Below, in pieces: positions 54,844 to 63,928 of a DNA stretch of 64,000 bases. The position numbers and the translations under genes are program-made. The DNA comes from Streptomyces sp. SS1-1. GTDB taxonomy: Bacteria; Actinomycetota; Actinomycetes; Streptomycetales; Streptomycetaceae. Position 1 is the first letter of the stretch. The number at the start of each line of letters is the position of its first letter. The stretch lies in the NCBI RefSeq assembly GCF_008973465.1, contig NZ_WBXN01000004.1, forward strand, positions 1,550,001 through 1,614,000, written 5' to 3'. A model generated the notes under the pieces. That model searched no databases. It was not told the origin of the DNA and worked only from the letters and a program-made list of their open reading frames with translations.

Positions 54844-55673
54844 TTGACGGCCTCCTGGGCCTTGGCCTCCATACGGCGGACGACGAAGCCGAGCGGGATC
54901 GTGATCAGCAGGTAGCACAGGCCCGCGACCAGGATCGGTGTGGAGTTGGCGGTCTGGCTGGCGAGGTCGCGGCCGAACTTGGACAGCTCCCGCTCCTCCA
55001 GGGTCACCCCGAGGAACAGCACCAGCGAGGAGTCCTTGAACAGCAGGACGAGTTCGTTGGTGAGCGGCGGCAGGATGATCCGGAACGCCTGCGGGACGAT
55101 GATGGAGATCATCGCGCGGGCGGGCGAGAAGCCGAGCGAGCGCGCGGCCTCCATCTGGCCCTTGGGGACGGCCTGGATGCCGGCCCTGATGGTCTCCGCC
55201 ATGTAGGCGGCGGCGACCAGGCCGAGCGCGAGGGCGACCTTGCCGTAGGTGCCGCCGGGGATCTCCGTGCCGGGGAAGGCCAGGGGTACGGCGACGCCGA
55301 TGAAGATGAAGATCAGCAGGGCGGGCAGGCCGCGGAAGATCTCGATGTAGATGCCGGCGAGCCAGCGGTAGGGCCCCACGGACGACAGCCGCATCAGCGC
55401 GATCACCATGCCGAGGACGAGTCCGACGACGAAGCCGGACACGGTGTAGAGCACGGTGTTCTTCAGCGCCAGGGTGATGACCTCCGGGAACATCTCCCGG
55501 GCGATCGAGCCCTGCGCGAACTGGTTCTTCAGCCGGTCCCAGTCGGCCGCGACCGCGAAGGCGATCACGGCCGCGACGAAGACGACGTACTGGACACCGC
55601 GCGACAGGCTGCGCTTCTGCCGCCGGGTCAGGCCCTTCTTCTTCGGCTGGAGGGGTACGTCTGTGCCGCTCAT
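54840..55673 (-). CDS. Polar amino acid ABC transporter permease
   Basis: 277 residues. A basic N-terminus ([16 protein letters not shown]) precedes a first helix and an extracytoplasmic stretch. The His/Glu-type permease domain follows: [30 protein letters not shown]. The EAA loop is [42 protein letters not shown]. Five further helices are visible. The ATG at 55673 lies five bases after the stop of the binding-protein gene, so all three genes form one operon. Confidence 0.93.
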   Translation of the reverse strand: MSGTDVPLQPKKKGLTRRQKRSLSRGVQYVVFVAAVIAFAVAADWDRLKNQFAQGSIAREMFPEVITLALKNTVLYTVSGFVVGLVLGMVIALMRLSSVGPYRWLAGIYIEIFRGLPALLIFIFIGVAVPLAFPGTEIPGGTYGKVALALGLVAAAYMAETIRAGIQAVPKGQMEAARSLGFSPARAMISIIVPQAFRIILPPLTNELVLLFKDSSLVLFLGVTLEERELSKFGRDLASQTANSTPILVAGLCYLLITIPLGFVVRRMEAKAQEAVK

Positions 55674-55678
55674 CGGGG

Positions 55679-56524
55679 TCAGGCGGCGGGCGACGGAGAG
55701 GCGGCGGACTCGTCGTACGGGCCGATCCACTTCTCGTACAGCTTCTTGTAGGTGCCGTCCGCCTTGGCCTCGGCGAGCGCCTTGTTGATGGCGGCGAGGA
55801 GCTTGGTGTTGCCCTTCTTCACCGTGAAGCCGTACTGCTCGCCGGTGTTGATCTGCTCGGCGACCTCGAAGGCGTCGGCGTTGGCCTTGTCCTTCAGCCA
55901 GCCCTGGACGACCGGGTAGTCGATGACGACGGCCTGGACCTGGCCGGTGCGCAGGCCGTTGATGACGGCGTCGGAGGACTCGAAGGAGACCGGGTCGAGG
56001 CCCTTGCTCTTGGCGTAGTCCTCGCCGGTGGTCTGGGCCTGGGCGCCGACCTTCTTGCCCTTGAGGTCAGCGAAGGAGGAGATGCCGCTCTTCTTGTCGA
56101 CGAGGACGGCCTGGGTGGCCTCGAAGTACGGGTCCGAGAAGTCGACGTTCTTCTTGCGCTCGGCGGTGATCGTCATGCCGGCGGCGGCGAGGTCGCACTC
56201 GCCGGAGTTGAGGAAGGCGCCGGTCTTGAAGTTCTCGAAGGGCGTGTCGAGGATCGCCTGCTTCACGCCGAGGTCGTCCGCGACCAGGTCGATGAGGGAG
56301 ACGTCGAAGCCCTGGACCTTGCCGTCGATCTCGGACTGGAAGGGCGGGTACGGCAGATGGGTGCACGTGGTCAGCTGGCCCGCCTTGACGAGCTCGACAC
56401 CGCCGGCCGCGGTCTTGGTGCCGCTGCCGCCGTCGTCGGAGGAGCAGCCGGCCACGAGCACCAGCCCGGCCGTCGCGGTGGTGGCGGCCAGAACGCGGGT
56501 CCGGCGCCCGAAGGTCGTCTTCAC
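55679..56524 (-). CDS. Amino acid ABC transporter substrate-binding lipoprotein (family 3)
   Basis: 281 residues. The lipoprotein signal peptide ends in the lipobox LVAGC, followed by SSDDGGSGT. The family 3 domain reads [38 protein letters not shown], then [34 protein letters not shown] and [13 protein letters not shown] at 56524 has GGAGG upstream. Cargo is a polar amino acid. It opens the operon behind a strong promoter with an overlapping palindrome. Confidence 0.93.
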   Translation of the reverse strand: MKTTFGRRTRVLAATTATAGLVLVAGCSSDDGGSGTKTAAGGVELVKAGQLTTCTHLPYPPFQSEIDGKVQGFDVSLIDLVADDLGVKQAILDTPFENFKTGAFLNSGECDLAAAGMTITAERKKNVDFSDPYFEATQAVLVDKKSGISSFADLKGKKVGAQAQTTGEDYAKSKGLDPVSFESSDAVINGLRTGQVQAVVIDYPVVQGWLKDKANADAFEVAEQINTGEQYGFTVKKGNTKLLAAINKALAEAKADGTYKKLYEKWIGPYDESAASPSPAA

Positions 56525-56558
56525 GGGGGAGCCTCCTGTGGGGGAACTGAGAGTTCCG

Positions 56559-56589
56559 ATTATAAGGAGAGGTTTGAGGTCCTCAAACC
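56559..56589 (-). promoter_or_regulatory. Consensus-like promoter with a 19-bp palindromic operator, amino-acid ABC operon
   Basis: On the minus strand, TTGAGG (complement of 56581-56586) and TATAAT (complement of 56559-56564) are spaced by 16 bases. The -10 is a perfect consensus, which is rare here. A perfect palindrome GGTTTGAGG-T-CCTCAAACC (56571-56589) covers the -35, a design suited to repression. Confidence 0.72.
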
Positions 56590-56753
56590 AAACCGATGGT
56601 CCAAGGGCCGTTCGACCTGAGAAGTGGGGAGTGGGCACGGCTGGGCCCGCCTGGGGCCCAGGGTGTAGATGTGCCCGTACGGGACGGGATTACGCTCATG
56701 GGGTCGGCTTCGGAGTGAAGAGCCGGAGCGCCGAGAGCGAAGAGAGTTCCGCC

Positions 56754-57857
56754 GTGACCCACCCCTTCCTGGATCTGGCCCCGCTGAGCGCCGCCCGTTT
56801 CGCCGCGATCGAGGACCGGGTGGCGCGGCTGCTCGGGACCGCGCAGGACGTCGTGATCATGCAGGGTGAGGCGCTGCTGCCGCTGGAAGGGGCGATCCGG
56901 GGGACGGCCGGGCCCGGCACGACCGCGCTGAACGTGATCACCGGCCCGTACGGGCAGACCTTCGGGGACTGGCTGCGGGACTGCGGCGCCCGGGTGATCG
57001 ATCTGGCGGTGCCGTTCCACACGGCGGTCACGGCCGAGCAGATCCGGGAGGCGTTCGCGGAGCACCCGGAGATCGACTTCGTGTCCCTGGTGCACGCGGA
57101 GGCGGCCACCGGCAACACCAACCCGGTCGCGGAGATCGGCGAGGTGGTGCGGGAGCACGGGGCGCTGTTCTACCTGGACGCGGTGGCGTCGATCGGGGCC
57201 GAGCCGGTGCTGCCGGACGCGTGGGGCGTGGACCTGTGCGTGATCGGGGCGCAGAAGGCGATGGGCGGTCCGGCCGGGGTGTCGGCGGTGTCGGTGAGCG
57301 AGCGGGCGTGGGCCCGCATGGCGGCGAACCCGGGGGCGCCGCGCCGGTCCTACCTGTCGCTGCTGGACTGGCGGGAGCGCTGGATCGAGGGCGGCCGCCG
57401 GGCGCTGCCGCACGCGCCCGCGCAGCTGGAGATGCTGGCGCTGGAGGCGTGCGTGGAGCGGATCGAGGCGGAGGGTCCGGAGGTCGTGATGGCGCGGCAC
57501 CGCGGGGCGGCGCTGGCCACGCGGGCGGGGGCCGTGGCGCTGGGCGGCGGTCTGGAGCCGTATGTGCACGACGCGCGGGACGCCGCTCCGGTGGCGACGA
57601 CGTTGCGGACGCCGGCCGGGGTCGAGGCGTCCGAGATCGTGGCGCGCGCGCTGGCGTCCGACGCCGCGCTGCCGCTGGCGGCCGGGGGCGGGGCGCTGGC
57701 CAAGGAGATGATCCGGGTCAACCACTACGGCAAGGACGCCACGGCCGGCGCGGTCCGCGGCAGCCTGGCGGCGCTGGGGGCGGCGCTGGCGGAGAAGGGG
57801 CTGACGGTGGATGTGGAGGCGGCTCTGCGAGCCGTCGACGACACCATTGCAGCCTGA
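56754..57857 (+). CDS. Class V aminotransferase (alanine-glyoxylate/purine catabolism type)
   Basis: 367 residues, PLP-dependent. MQGEALLPLEGAIRG replaces the usual GPG substrate-binding start. ALNVITGPYGQTFGDWLRDCGARV and VSLVHAEAATGNTNPVAEIGEVVREHGALFYLDAVASIGAEP are conserved, and the PLP Lys lies in CVIGAQKAMGGPAGVSAVSVS. YVHDARDAAPVATTLRTPAGVEASEIV belongs to the C-terminal domain. It may transfer an amino group to glyoxylate or pyruvate. The GTG at 56754 is preferred (MTHPFLDLAPLSA). Divergent from the amino-acid ABC operon, with which it may share control. Confidence 0.87.
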   Translation: MTHPFLDLAPLSAARFAAIEDRVARLLGTAQDVVIMQGEALLPLEGAIRGTAGPGTTALNVITGPYGQTFGDWLRDCGARVIDLAVPFHTAVTAEQIREAFAEHPEIDFVSLVHAEAATGNTNPVAEIGEVVREHGALFYLDAVASIGAEPVLPDAWGVDLCVIGAQKAMGGPAGVSAVSVSERAWARMAANPGAPRRSYLSLLDWRERWIEGGRRALPHAPAQLEMLALEACVERIEAEGPEVVMARHRGAALATRAGAVALGGGLEPYVHDARDAAPVATTLRTPAGVEASEIVARALASDAALPLAAGGGALAKEMIRVNHYGKDATAGAVRGSLAALGAALAEKGLTVDVEAALRAVDDTIAA

Positions 57858-58164
57858 ATTCAAAGGGATTTCTTAGATTCTTTATCGGGTCAGCTTTCCT
57901 TAGGCTTCTGCCCGCTTTCCCGGACCTTAAACGCGGAGATTCCGTGAACCCCGGAATGCGTTATTCCGGCCACATCTCGCGCAAGTTACACGGCTGTGAC
58001 GCGTTCCACATCACAGGAGTTTTGTCCGGTATTAACCTAGCAAACCGGGCGATTCGCTGCGCCTGAGCGGCTCTGTTCACGCCCGCGTGATAACACAGGC
58101 CGACGGCATCCGTAAGCCCTTCCGGCCATGCATTTTTCAATTTCTCTCGGTAAATTCAATTTGC
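57858..58164 (+). promoter_or_regulatory. Low-GC leader and promoter region of ectABCD
   Basis: 307 bases without a gene. It includes the dyad TCACGC-CC-GCGTGA (58077-58090), 74 bases before ectA, and the pair GGAAT/ATTCC near 57955-57970. GC is visibly below that of the flanks. I cannot fix -35/-10 boxes with confidence. Confidence 0.4.
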
Positions 58165-58671
58165 ATGACTGCCGCACAAGCAGACCTGCAAATCGACCGT
58201 CCGGCGACAGCCGACGGCGCCGCGCTGTGGCGCATCGCCCGCGACTCCGAGGCGCTCGACCTGAACTCGTCGTACAGCTATCTGCTGTGGTGCCGGGACT
58301 TCGCCGGCACATCCGCCGTCGCGCGTGACGAGCGCGGCGAACCGGTCGGCTTCGTCACCGGATACGTGCGGCCGGAGCGTCCGCACACGCTGCTCGTCTG
58401 GCAGGTGGCCGTGGACGGCGCGTACCGCGGACGCGGACTCGCCGCGTCCCTGCTGGACCAGCTCGCCGCACGCGTCCACCGCGAGCACGGCGTCACGAGC
58501 GTCGAGACCACCATCACCCCGGGCAACACGGCCTCCGAGCGCCTGTTCGCCTCCTTCGCCGAGCGCCACGGCGCCGCGCTGGAGCGCGAGGTGCTGTTCC
58601 CGGCGGGACTGTTCCCGGACGGACCGCACGATCCCGAAGTGCTGTACCGCATCGGTCCCCTCTCCCTCTGA
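58165..58671 (+). CDS. ectA: L-2,4-diaminobutyrate acetyltransferase EctA
   Basis: 168 residues, GNAT fold. It acetylates the gamma amino group of diaminobutyrate with acetyl-CoA. LQIDRPATADGAALWRIARDSEALDLNSSYSYLLWCRDFAGTSAVA is the EctA-specific start, and VDGAYRGRGLAASLLDQLA holds the acetyl-CoA loop. ETTITPGNTASERLFASFAERHGA follows. The ATG at 58165 matches homologs. Second enzyme of ectoine synthesis but first gene of the operon; ectB follows after 33 bases. Confidence 0.95.
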   Translation: MTAAQADLQIDRPATADGAALWRIARDSEALDLNSSYSYLLWCRDFAGTSAVARDERGEPVGFVTGYVRPERPHTLLVWQVAVDGAYRGRGLAASLLDQLAARVHREHGVTSVETTITPGNTASERLFASFAERHGAALEREVLFPAGLFPDGPHDPEVLYRIGPLSL

Positions 58672-58704
58672 ACCCTCCCCCACCCCCACGAGGAGCGATT
58701 CGTC

Positions 58705-59976
58705 GTGACCATCACCCAGCCCGACCTCAGCGTCTTCGAGACCGTCGAGTCCGAGGTGCGCAGCTACTGCCGCGGCTGGCCCACTGTCTTCGACCGTGCG
58801 CGCGGCAGCCGCATGTACGACGAGGACGGCCACGAGTATCTGGACTTCTTCGCCGGTGCCGGATCCCTGAACTACGGGCACAACAACCCGGTCCTGAAAC
58901 GAGCGCTGATCGACTACCTGGAGCGTGACGGCGTCACGCACGGGCTCGACATGTCCACCAGCGCCAAGCGGGCCTTCCTGCAGACCTTCCAGGACCTGGT
59001 GCTGCGGCCCCGCGACCTGCCGTACAAGGTCATGTTCCCCGGCCCGACGGGCACCAACGCCGTCGAGTCCGCGCTGAAGCTGGCCCGCAAGGTCAAGGGC
59101 CGCGAGGCCATCGTGTCCTTCACCAACGCCTTCCACGGCATGTCGCTGGGCTCGCTGGCCGTCACCGGCAACGCCTTCAAGCGGGCCGGCGCCGGCGTCC
59201 CGCTGGTCCACGGCACGCCCATGCCGTTCGACAACTACTTCGACGGCACGGTCGAGGACTTCCTCTGGTTCGAGCGGCTCCTGGAGGACCAGGGGTCCGG
59301 CCTGAACAAGCCCGCGGCCGTGATCGTGGAGACCGTGCAGGGCGAGGGCGGCATCAACGTGGCCCGCCCCGAGTGGCTGCGCGCGCTCGCCGACCTGTGC
59401 GAGCGCCAGGACATGCTGCTCATCGTCGACGACATCCAGATGGGCTGCGGCCGTACCGGTGCCTTCTTCTCGTTCGAGGAGGCGGGCATCACCCCGGACA
59501 TCGTCACCGTGTCCAAGTCCATCAGCGGCTACGGCCTGCCCATGTCGCTGTGCCTGTTCAAGCCCGAGCTGGACATCTGGGAGCCGGGCGAGCACAACGG
59601 CACGTTCCGCGGCAACAACCCCGCCTTCGTCACGGCGACGGCGGCGCTGGAGTCGTACTGGGCCGACGGCTCGGCGATGGAGAAGCAGACCCGCGCCCGC
59701 GGCGAGCAGGTCGAGCAGGGTTTGATCGCGATCTGCGAGGAGAACCTGCCCGAGGTCAAGGAGTACCGGGGCCGCGGCCTGGTGTGGGGCATGGAGTTCC
59801 ACGACAAGGAGCGCGCCGGCCGGGTCGCCCGCCGCGCCTTCGAGCTCGGGCTGCTCATCGAGACGTCCGGCCCCGAGAGCGAGGTCGTGAAGCTGCTGCC
59901 CGCTCTGACCATCACCCCGGACGAGCTGGACGAGGGCCTGAGCATCCTCGCCCGCGCCGTCCGCGAGACCGCCTGA
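58705..59976 (+). CDS. ectB: Diaminobutyrate--2-oxoglutarate aminotransferase EctB
   Basis: 423 residues, class III PLP aminotransferase. It converts aspartate semialdehyde to 2,4-diaminobutyrate with glutamate, the entry to ectoine synthesis. Seen are [89 protein letters not shown] and the PLP Lys in [21 protein letters not shown] at 58705 with GAGGAG upstream. Confidence 0.97.
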   Translation: MTITQPDLSVFETVESEVRSYCRGWPTVFDRARGSRMYDEDGHEYLDFFAGAGSLNYGHNNPVLKRALIDYLERDGVTHGLDMSTSAKRAFLQTFQDLVLRPRDLPYKVMFPGPTGTNAVESALKLARKVKGREAIVSFTNAFHGMSLGSLAVTGNAFKRAGAGVPLVHGTPMPFDNYFDGTVEDFLWFERLLEDQGSGLNKPAAVIVETVQGEGGINVARPEWLRALADLCERQDMLLIVDDIQMGCGRTGAFFSFEEAGITPDIVTVSKSISGYGLPMSLCLFKPELDIWEPGEHNGTFRGNNPAFVTATAALESYWADGSAMEKQTRARGEQVEQGLIAICEENLPEVKEYRGRGLVWGMEFHDKERAGRVARRAFELGLLIETSGPESEVVKLLPALTITPDELDEGLSILARAVRETA

Positions 59977-60023
59977 CCGGCACCCGGCAGGGAACACCAC
60001 CACCTAGGAGGCATCGCAACACC

Positions 60024-60422
60024 GTGATCGTCCGTTCGTTCAAGGAGATCGAAGGCACCGACCGCCACGTGAAATCGGCGTCCGGCACCTGGGAGAGCAA
60101 GCGCATCGTCCTCGCCAAGGAGGGGGTCGGCTTCTCCGTGCACGAGACGATCCTGTACGCGGGCACGACGACCGACATGTGGTACGCCAACCACATCGAG
60201 GCCGTGGTCTGCACCAAGGGCGATGCCGAGCTGACCGACCGCGAGACCGGGGAGAAGTACCACATCACCCCCGGCACCATGTACCTCCTCAACGGCCACG
60301 AGCGGCACACGCTCAAGGTCAAGGAGGACTTCCACTGCATCTGCGTGTTCAACCCGCCCGTCACCGGACGGGAGGACCACGACGAGAACGGCGTCTACCC
60401 GCTGCTCACCGAGGAGGTGTGA
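60024..60422 (+). CDS. ectC: Ectoine synthase EctC
   Basis: 132 residues, cupin. It closes N-gamma-acetyl-diaminobutyrate to ectoine. [62 protein letters not shown] is nearly invariant in the family, with the metal-binding Glu/Tyr/His set ([23 protein letters not shown]). GTG at 60024 with TAGGAGG upstream. ectD begins six bases after the stop. Confidence 0.97.
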   Translation: MIVRSFKEIEGTDRHVKSASGTWESKRIVLAKEGVGFSVHETILYAGTTTDMWYANHIEAVVCTKGDAELTDRETGEKYHITPGTMYLLNGHERHTLKVKEDFHCICVFNPPVTGREDHDENGVYPLLTEEV

Positions 60423-60428
60423 GTCACC

Positions 60429-61325
60429 GTGACCACGACCACGCACGTCACCGATCTCTACCCGACCCGCGGTGCCACCGAGGTGGCCACCCCGCGGCAG
60501 GACCCCGTCGTCTGGGGCTCCCCGGACACGCCCGGCCCGGTCGCCGCCGCTGATCTGCAGGCCCTGGACCGCGACGGCTTCCTGGCCATCGACCAGCTGA
60601 TCGGCCCGGACGAGGTCGCCGTCTACCAGCGCGAGCTGGAGCGCCTGGTGAACGACCCGGACATCCGCGCGGACGAGCGCTCCATCGTGGAGCCGAAGTC
60701 CAAGGAGATCCGGTCGGTCTTCGAGGTCCACAAGATCAGCGAGGTGTTCGCGAAGCTCGTGAGCGACGAGCGGGTCGTGGGCCGGGCCCGGCAGATCCTC
60801 GGCTCGGACGTCTACGTCCACCAGTCGCGGATCAACGTCAAGCCCGGCTTCGGGGCCAGCGGCTTCTACTGGCACTCCGACTTCGAGACCTGGCACGCCG
60901 AGGACGGCCTGCCGAACATGCGCACCATCTCGGTCTCGATCGCGCTGACGGAGAACTACGACACCAACGGCGGGCTCATGATCATGCCCGGCTCCCACAA
61001 GACCTTCCTCGGGTGTGCGGGAGAGACGCCGAAGGACAACTACAAGAAGTCGCTCCAGATGCAGGACGCGGGCACGCCGTCCGACGAGGCGCTGACCAAG
61101 ATGGCGTCCGAGTACGGCATCAGGCTCTTCACGGGCAAGGCCGGTTCGGCGACCTGGTTCGACTGCAACTGCATGCACGGCTCCGGCGACAACATCACGC
61201 CGTTCCCGCGCAGCAACGTGTTCATCGTGTTCAACAGCGTGGAGAACGCCGCCGTGGAGCCGTTCGCGGCCCCGGTCCGGCGGCCGGAGTTCATCGGCGC
61301 GAGGGACTTCACCCCGGTGAGGTGA
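60429..61325 (+). CDS. ectD: Ectoine hydroxylase EctD
   Basis: 298 residues, Fe(II)/2-oxoglutarate dioxygenase. It converts ectoine to 5-hydroxyectoine. The HxD pair is seen in GASGFYWHSDFETWHAEDGLP and the distal His in FDCNCMHGSGDNITPFPRSNVF; the Arg of that segment may bind 2-oxoglutarate. SRINVKPGFG precedes the iron site. A GTG at 60429 is used as start. Last gene of the operon; a long hairpin follows. Confidence 0.96.
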   Translation: MTTTTHVTDLYPTRGATEVATPRQDPVVWGSPDTPGPVAAADLQALDRDGFLAIDQLIGPDEVAVYQRELERLVNDPDIRADERSIVEPKSKEIRSVFEVHKISEVFAKLVSDERVVGRARQILGSDVYVHQSRINVKPGFGASGFYWHSDFETWHAEDGLPNMRTISVSIALTENYDTNGGLMIMPGSHKTFLGCAGETPKDNYKKSLQMQDAGTPSDEALTKMASEYGIRLFTGKAGSATWFDCNCMHGSGDNITPFPRSNVFIVFNSVENAAVEPFAAPVRRPEFIGARDFTPVR

Positions 61326-61340
61326 CCTCTCGCGCGCCCG

Positions 61341-61390
61341 CGGCGACGCGGCCCGGCCGTACGTCTCGTACGGGGCGGGCCGCGTCGCCG
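61341..61390. terminator. Long bidirectional hairpin after ectD
   Basis: Arms 61341-61363 and 61367-61390 pair almost completely (GGCGACGCGGCCCG and CCGTACG segments with one bulge) around a TCT loop. Between ectD and the convergent aminotransferase gene. Confidence 0.82.
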
Positions 61391-61402
61391 TGTGCGCGGG
61401 GC

Positions 61403-62455
61403 TCAGCCGGACAGGGCGTCCAGCAGCCGGTCGACGTCACCGGCGGTGTTGTAGAGGTGGAAGGCGGCGCGCAGGTTGCCCGCGCGGTCGGAGACCTCGA
61501 TGCCCGCACGGCTCAAGTCGCCCTGCCGGGAGCCCAGTCCGGGCACGGAGACGATGGCGGAACCCGGCGCGGGCACCGGGGCGTGCCCGAGGCGGGCCAG
61601 ACCCGCGCGGAAGCGGTCGGCCAGCGCGAGGTCGTGGGCCTGGATGGCGTCCACGCCCAGCCGCTCGACCAGGTCCAGGGAGGCGCGCAGCCCCGCGAGG
61701 CCGAACAGGGACGGGCTGATGTCGAACCGCCGCGCGGAAGCGGCGAGTTCCTGGACCGGGCCGTAGCAGCTCTCCCACGGCACCTCCCCGGCGATCCAGC
61801 CGGCGAGCAGCGGCGTCAGCCCGCCGAAGTCCTCGGGGGCGACGAAGAAGGCGACGCCGTGCGGGCCGAGGACCCACTTGAAGGCGACGGCGGCGGTGAA
61901 GTCGTCCTCGGCGGCGTCCAGCGGCAGCCAGCCCAGCGACTGGGAGGCGTCGACATAGGTGCGGGCGCCGTGGGCCCGGGCGGCGCGGCGCACCGCGGCG
62001 AGGTCGGCGATCCGCCCGTCGGCGGACTGCGCGGAGCTGACGGCGACGAGCGCGGTGTCCGGGCGGACGGACTCGGCGAGACGCTCCAGCGGGACGGAGC
62101 GCACCTTGAGGTCGCCGCGCATGTGGAACGGGTTCACCAGGGAGGCGAAGTCGGCCTCGGCCGTGAGGACTTCGGCGCCCTCGGGCAGGGAGGCGGCGAC
62201 CAGCGCGCCGTACTCGGCGACGGAACCGCCGAGCGCGACCCGCTCGACGGGGACCCCGGCCAGCCGGGCGAAGGACGCCCGGACCGCCTCGACGTCCTCG
62301 TACAGCGAGCCGAGCGCGACGCCGTCGGCCCGCATCCGCGCGGCCCGGTCGAGGGCGGCGACGGTGCGGGCCGGGAGGAGGCCGTTGCTGGCGGTGTTCA
62401 GATAGACGTTCTTCGGGGCGAACTCTGCGCGGACGAGGCTCTCGAAGGTCTCCAT
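61403..62455 (-). CDS. Class V aminotransferase-fold protein (possible cysteine desulfurase-like)
   Basis: 350 residues. YLNTASNGLLPARTVAALDRA, ADGRIADLAAVRRAARAHGARTYVDASQSLGWLPLDAAEDDFTAAVAFKWVLGPHGVAFFVAP with the PLP Lys, and a C-terminal domain closing with AFHLYNTAGDVDRLLDALSG. The TxHxG-style motif with FKW-LGPHG fits the NifS-like class V group in which substrates vary. Function not assigned. ATG at 62455; 99 bases separate its 5' end from the DsbA gene stop, so they may share a transcript. Confidence 0.85.
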   Translation of the reverse strand: METFESLVRAEFAPKNVYLNTASNGLLPARTVAALDRAARMRADGVALGSLYEDVEAVRASFARLAGVPVERVALGGSVAEYGALVAASLPEGAEVLTAEADFASLVNPFHMRGDLKVRSVPLERLAESVRPDTALVAVSSAQSADGRIADLAAVRRAARAHGARTYVDASQSLGWLPLDAAEDDFTAAVAFKWVLGPHGVAFFVAPEDFGGLTPLLAGWIAGEVPWESCYGPVQELAASARRFDISPSLFGLAGLRASLDLVERLGVDAIQAHDLALADRFRAGLARLGHAPVPAPGSAIVSVPGLGSRQGDLSRAGIEVSDRAGNLRAAFHLYNTAGDVDRLLDALSG

Positions 62456-62554
62456 GACCCAACTCTGAGCCCTGCGGACCGTGCGGGTCCATTGCGATTT
62501 CTTACGTCGTTCATCTAAGCAACGCTTATGTATAGGCGCTGACCTGGTGTTTCG

Positions 62555-63271
62555 TCAGCCTTGCGGGACAGCGCACCCGTCGGGGCCGCATGCCTCGGCG
62601 TCACCCGTGTCGAGGAGCGTCAGCGGCGAGCGGTCGCCCCACGCCTGGGTGAGCGCCTGGGTGAAGACCTCGGCGGGCTGGGCGCCGGAGACGCCGTACG
62701 CGCGGTCGAGCACGAAGAAGGGGACGCCGTTGGCGCCGAGCTGGGCGGCCTCGCGCTCGTCGGCGCGTACGTCGTCGGCGTAGGCGTCGGGGTCGGCGAG
62801 CACCCGGCGCACCTCGTCGGCGTCGAGTCCGGCTTCGGCGGCCAGTTCCACGAGACGGTCGTCGCCCTCGGCGAAGACGGACCGCTCCTCGGCGAAGTTC
62901 GCCCGGTACAGGATCTGGATCAGTTCGTCCTGGCGGCCGTGCCGCTTGGCGAGGTGCAGCAGGCGGTGCATGTCGAAGGTGTTGCCGTGGTCGCGGCCCT
63001 CGGTGCGGTAGGCGAGGCCCTCGGCGGCGGCCTGCGCGCCCAGGTTCTCCTCGCCGGCCCGCGCCTGCTCGGCGCTCATGCCGTACTTCCTGGTGAGCAT
63101 GGTGATCACGGGTTGGATGTCGCCCTTGGCGCGCCCGGGGTCCAGTTCGAAGGAACGGTGGACGACCTCGACCTGGTCGCGGTGCGGGAAGGCGGCGAGC
63201 GCCTTCTCGAAGCGGGCCTTGCCCACGTAGCACCACGGACAGGCGATGTCGCTCCAGATCTCGACGCGCAT
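62555..63271 (-). CDS. DsbA/FrnE-family oxidoreductase
   Basis: 238 residues. The thioredoxin-fold active site is SDIACPWCYVGKARFEKAL, with a CPWC motif. The helical insertion follows (MLTRKYGMSAEQARAGEENLGAQAAAEGL, NTFDMHRLLHLAKRHG), and the cis-Pro region is GANGVPFFVLDRAYGVSGAQ. No signal peptide, so it works in the cytoplasm like FrnE. The C-terminus carries a second Cys pair (EACGPDGCAV). ATG at 63271 matches the family start. Confidence 0.92.
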   Translation of the reverse strand: MRVEIWSDIACPWCYVGKARFEKALAAFPHRDQVEVVHRSFELDPGRAKGDIQPVITMLTRKYGMSAEQARAGEENLGAQAAAEGLAYRTEGRDHGNTFDMHRLLHLAKRHGRQDELIQILYRANFAEERSVFAEGDDRLVELAAEAGLDADEVRRVLADPDAYADDVRADEREAAQLGANGVPFFVLDRAYGVSGAQPAEVFTQALTQAWGDRSPLTLLDTGDAEACGPDGCAVPQG

Positions 63272-63367
63272 GGTGTGAGGCTCTCTCCGGCTCGTTCGGG
63301 TGCGGAGACTCCCTCCGCCGAGTCGGTGAACGTTCAAGCAGCCGGTTTCATTCCCCCGCCTCGTGTG

Positions 63368-63871
63368 TCAGGCGGCGGGGACGGTGAGGCGCAGGTTCAG
63401 GTGGTGGTCGCCGTCGGCGGGCGGGTTGTCCGGGTCGGGCCGCCAGCCCTGGCGGGCGTAGAAGTCCTGGGCGCGCCGGTTGTCCACGTGCACGTCGAGG
63501 ACGGCCGCGCCGCGGCGGTCGGCCGTCCACTCCTCGACGCAGGCCCGGTGCAGGGCGGTGCCGACGCCCCGGCGCCAGTGCCCGGGGTCGACGTGGAACT
63601 GGTACAGCTTGACCAGGTCGGCGGGGGCTCCCTCGGGGGTGCGGAACGAGGCCAGGCCGATGAGGCTGCCCCGCTCGACGACGCACAGCACCCGTCCGTC
63701 GGGCCGTTCGACGGCGGTGCGCCAGGCCGCGGTCCAGTCGGTGCCGTCCTGCGGGAGCCCGTCCGGGTAGTAGGTCGCGCGGGCACGGGCGTGCAGGGCG
63801 ACGAGGTCGGGCAGTTCCGCGGGGAGGGCGGGGCGGATCACGCGGCCCACCGGGAGTCGGTCATGGATCAT
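63368..63871 (-). CDS. GNAT-family N-acetyltransferase
   Basis: 167 residues. The GNAT core starts at VIRPALPAELPDLVALHARARATYYPDGLP. The acetyl-CoA loop is FHVDPGHWRRGVGTALHRACVEEW, followed by LDVHVDNRRAQDFYARQGWRPD, the usual motif B with Asn and Tyr. Acceptor unknown. The gene follows the DsbA gene 96 bases upstream in the same direction. ATG at 63871. Confidence 0.9.
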   Translation of the reverse strand: MIHDRLPVGRVIRPALPAELPDLVALHARARATYYPDGLPQDGTDWTAAWRTAVERPDGRVLCVVERGSLIGLASFRTPEGAPADLVKLYQFHVDPGHWRRGVGTALHRACVEEWTADRRGAAVLDVHVDNRRAQDFYARQGWRPDPDNPPADGDHHLNLRLTVPAA

Positions 63872-63928
63872 GCCGGGTGGGACGTGGCCGGCGCGCCTCC
63901 CGGTTCCGTACGGCCGGCGCCGCGCCGG

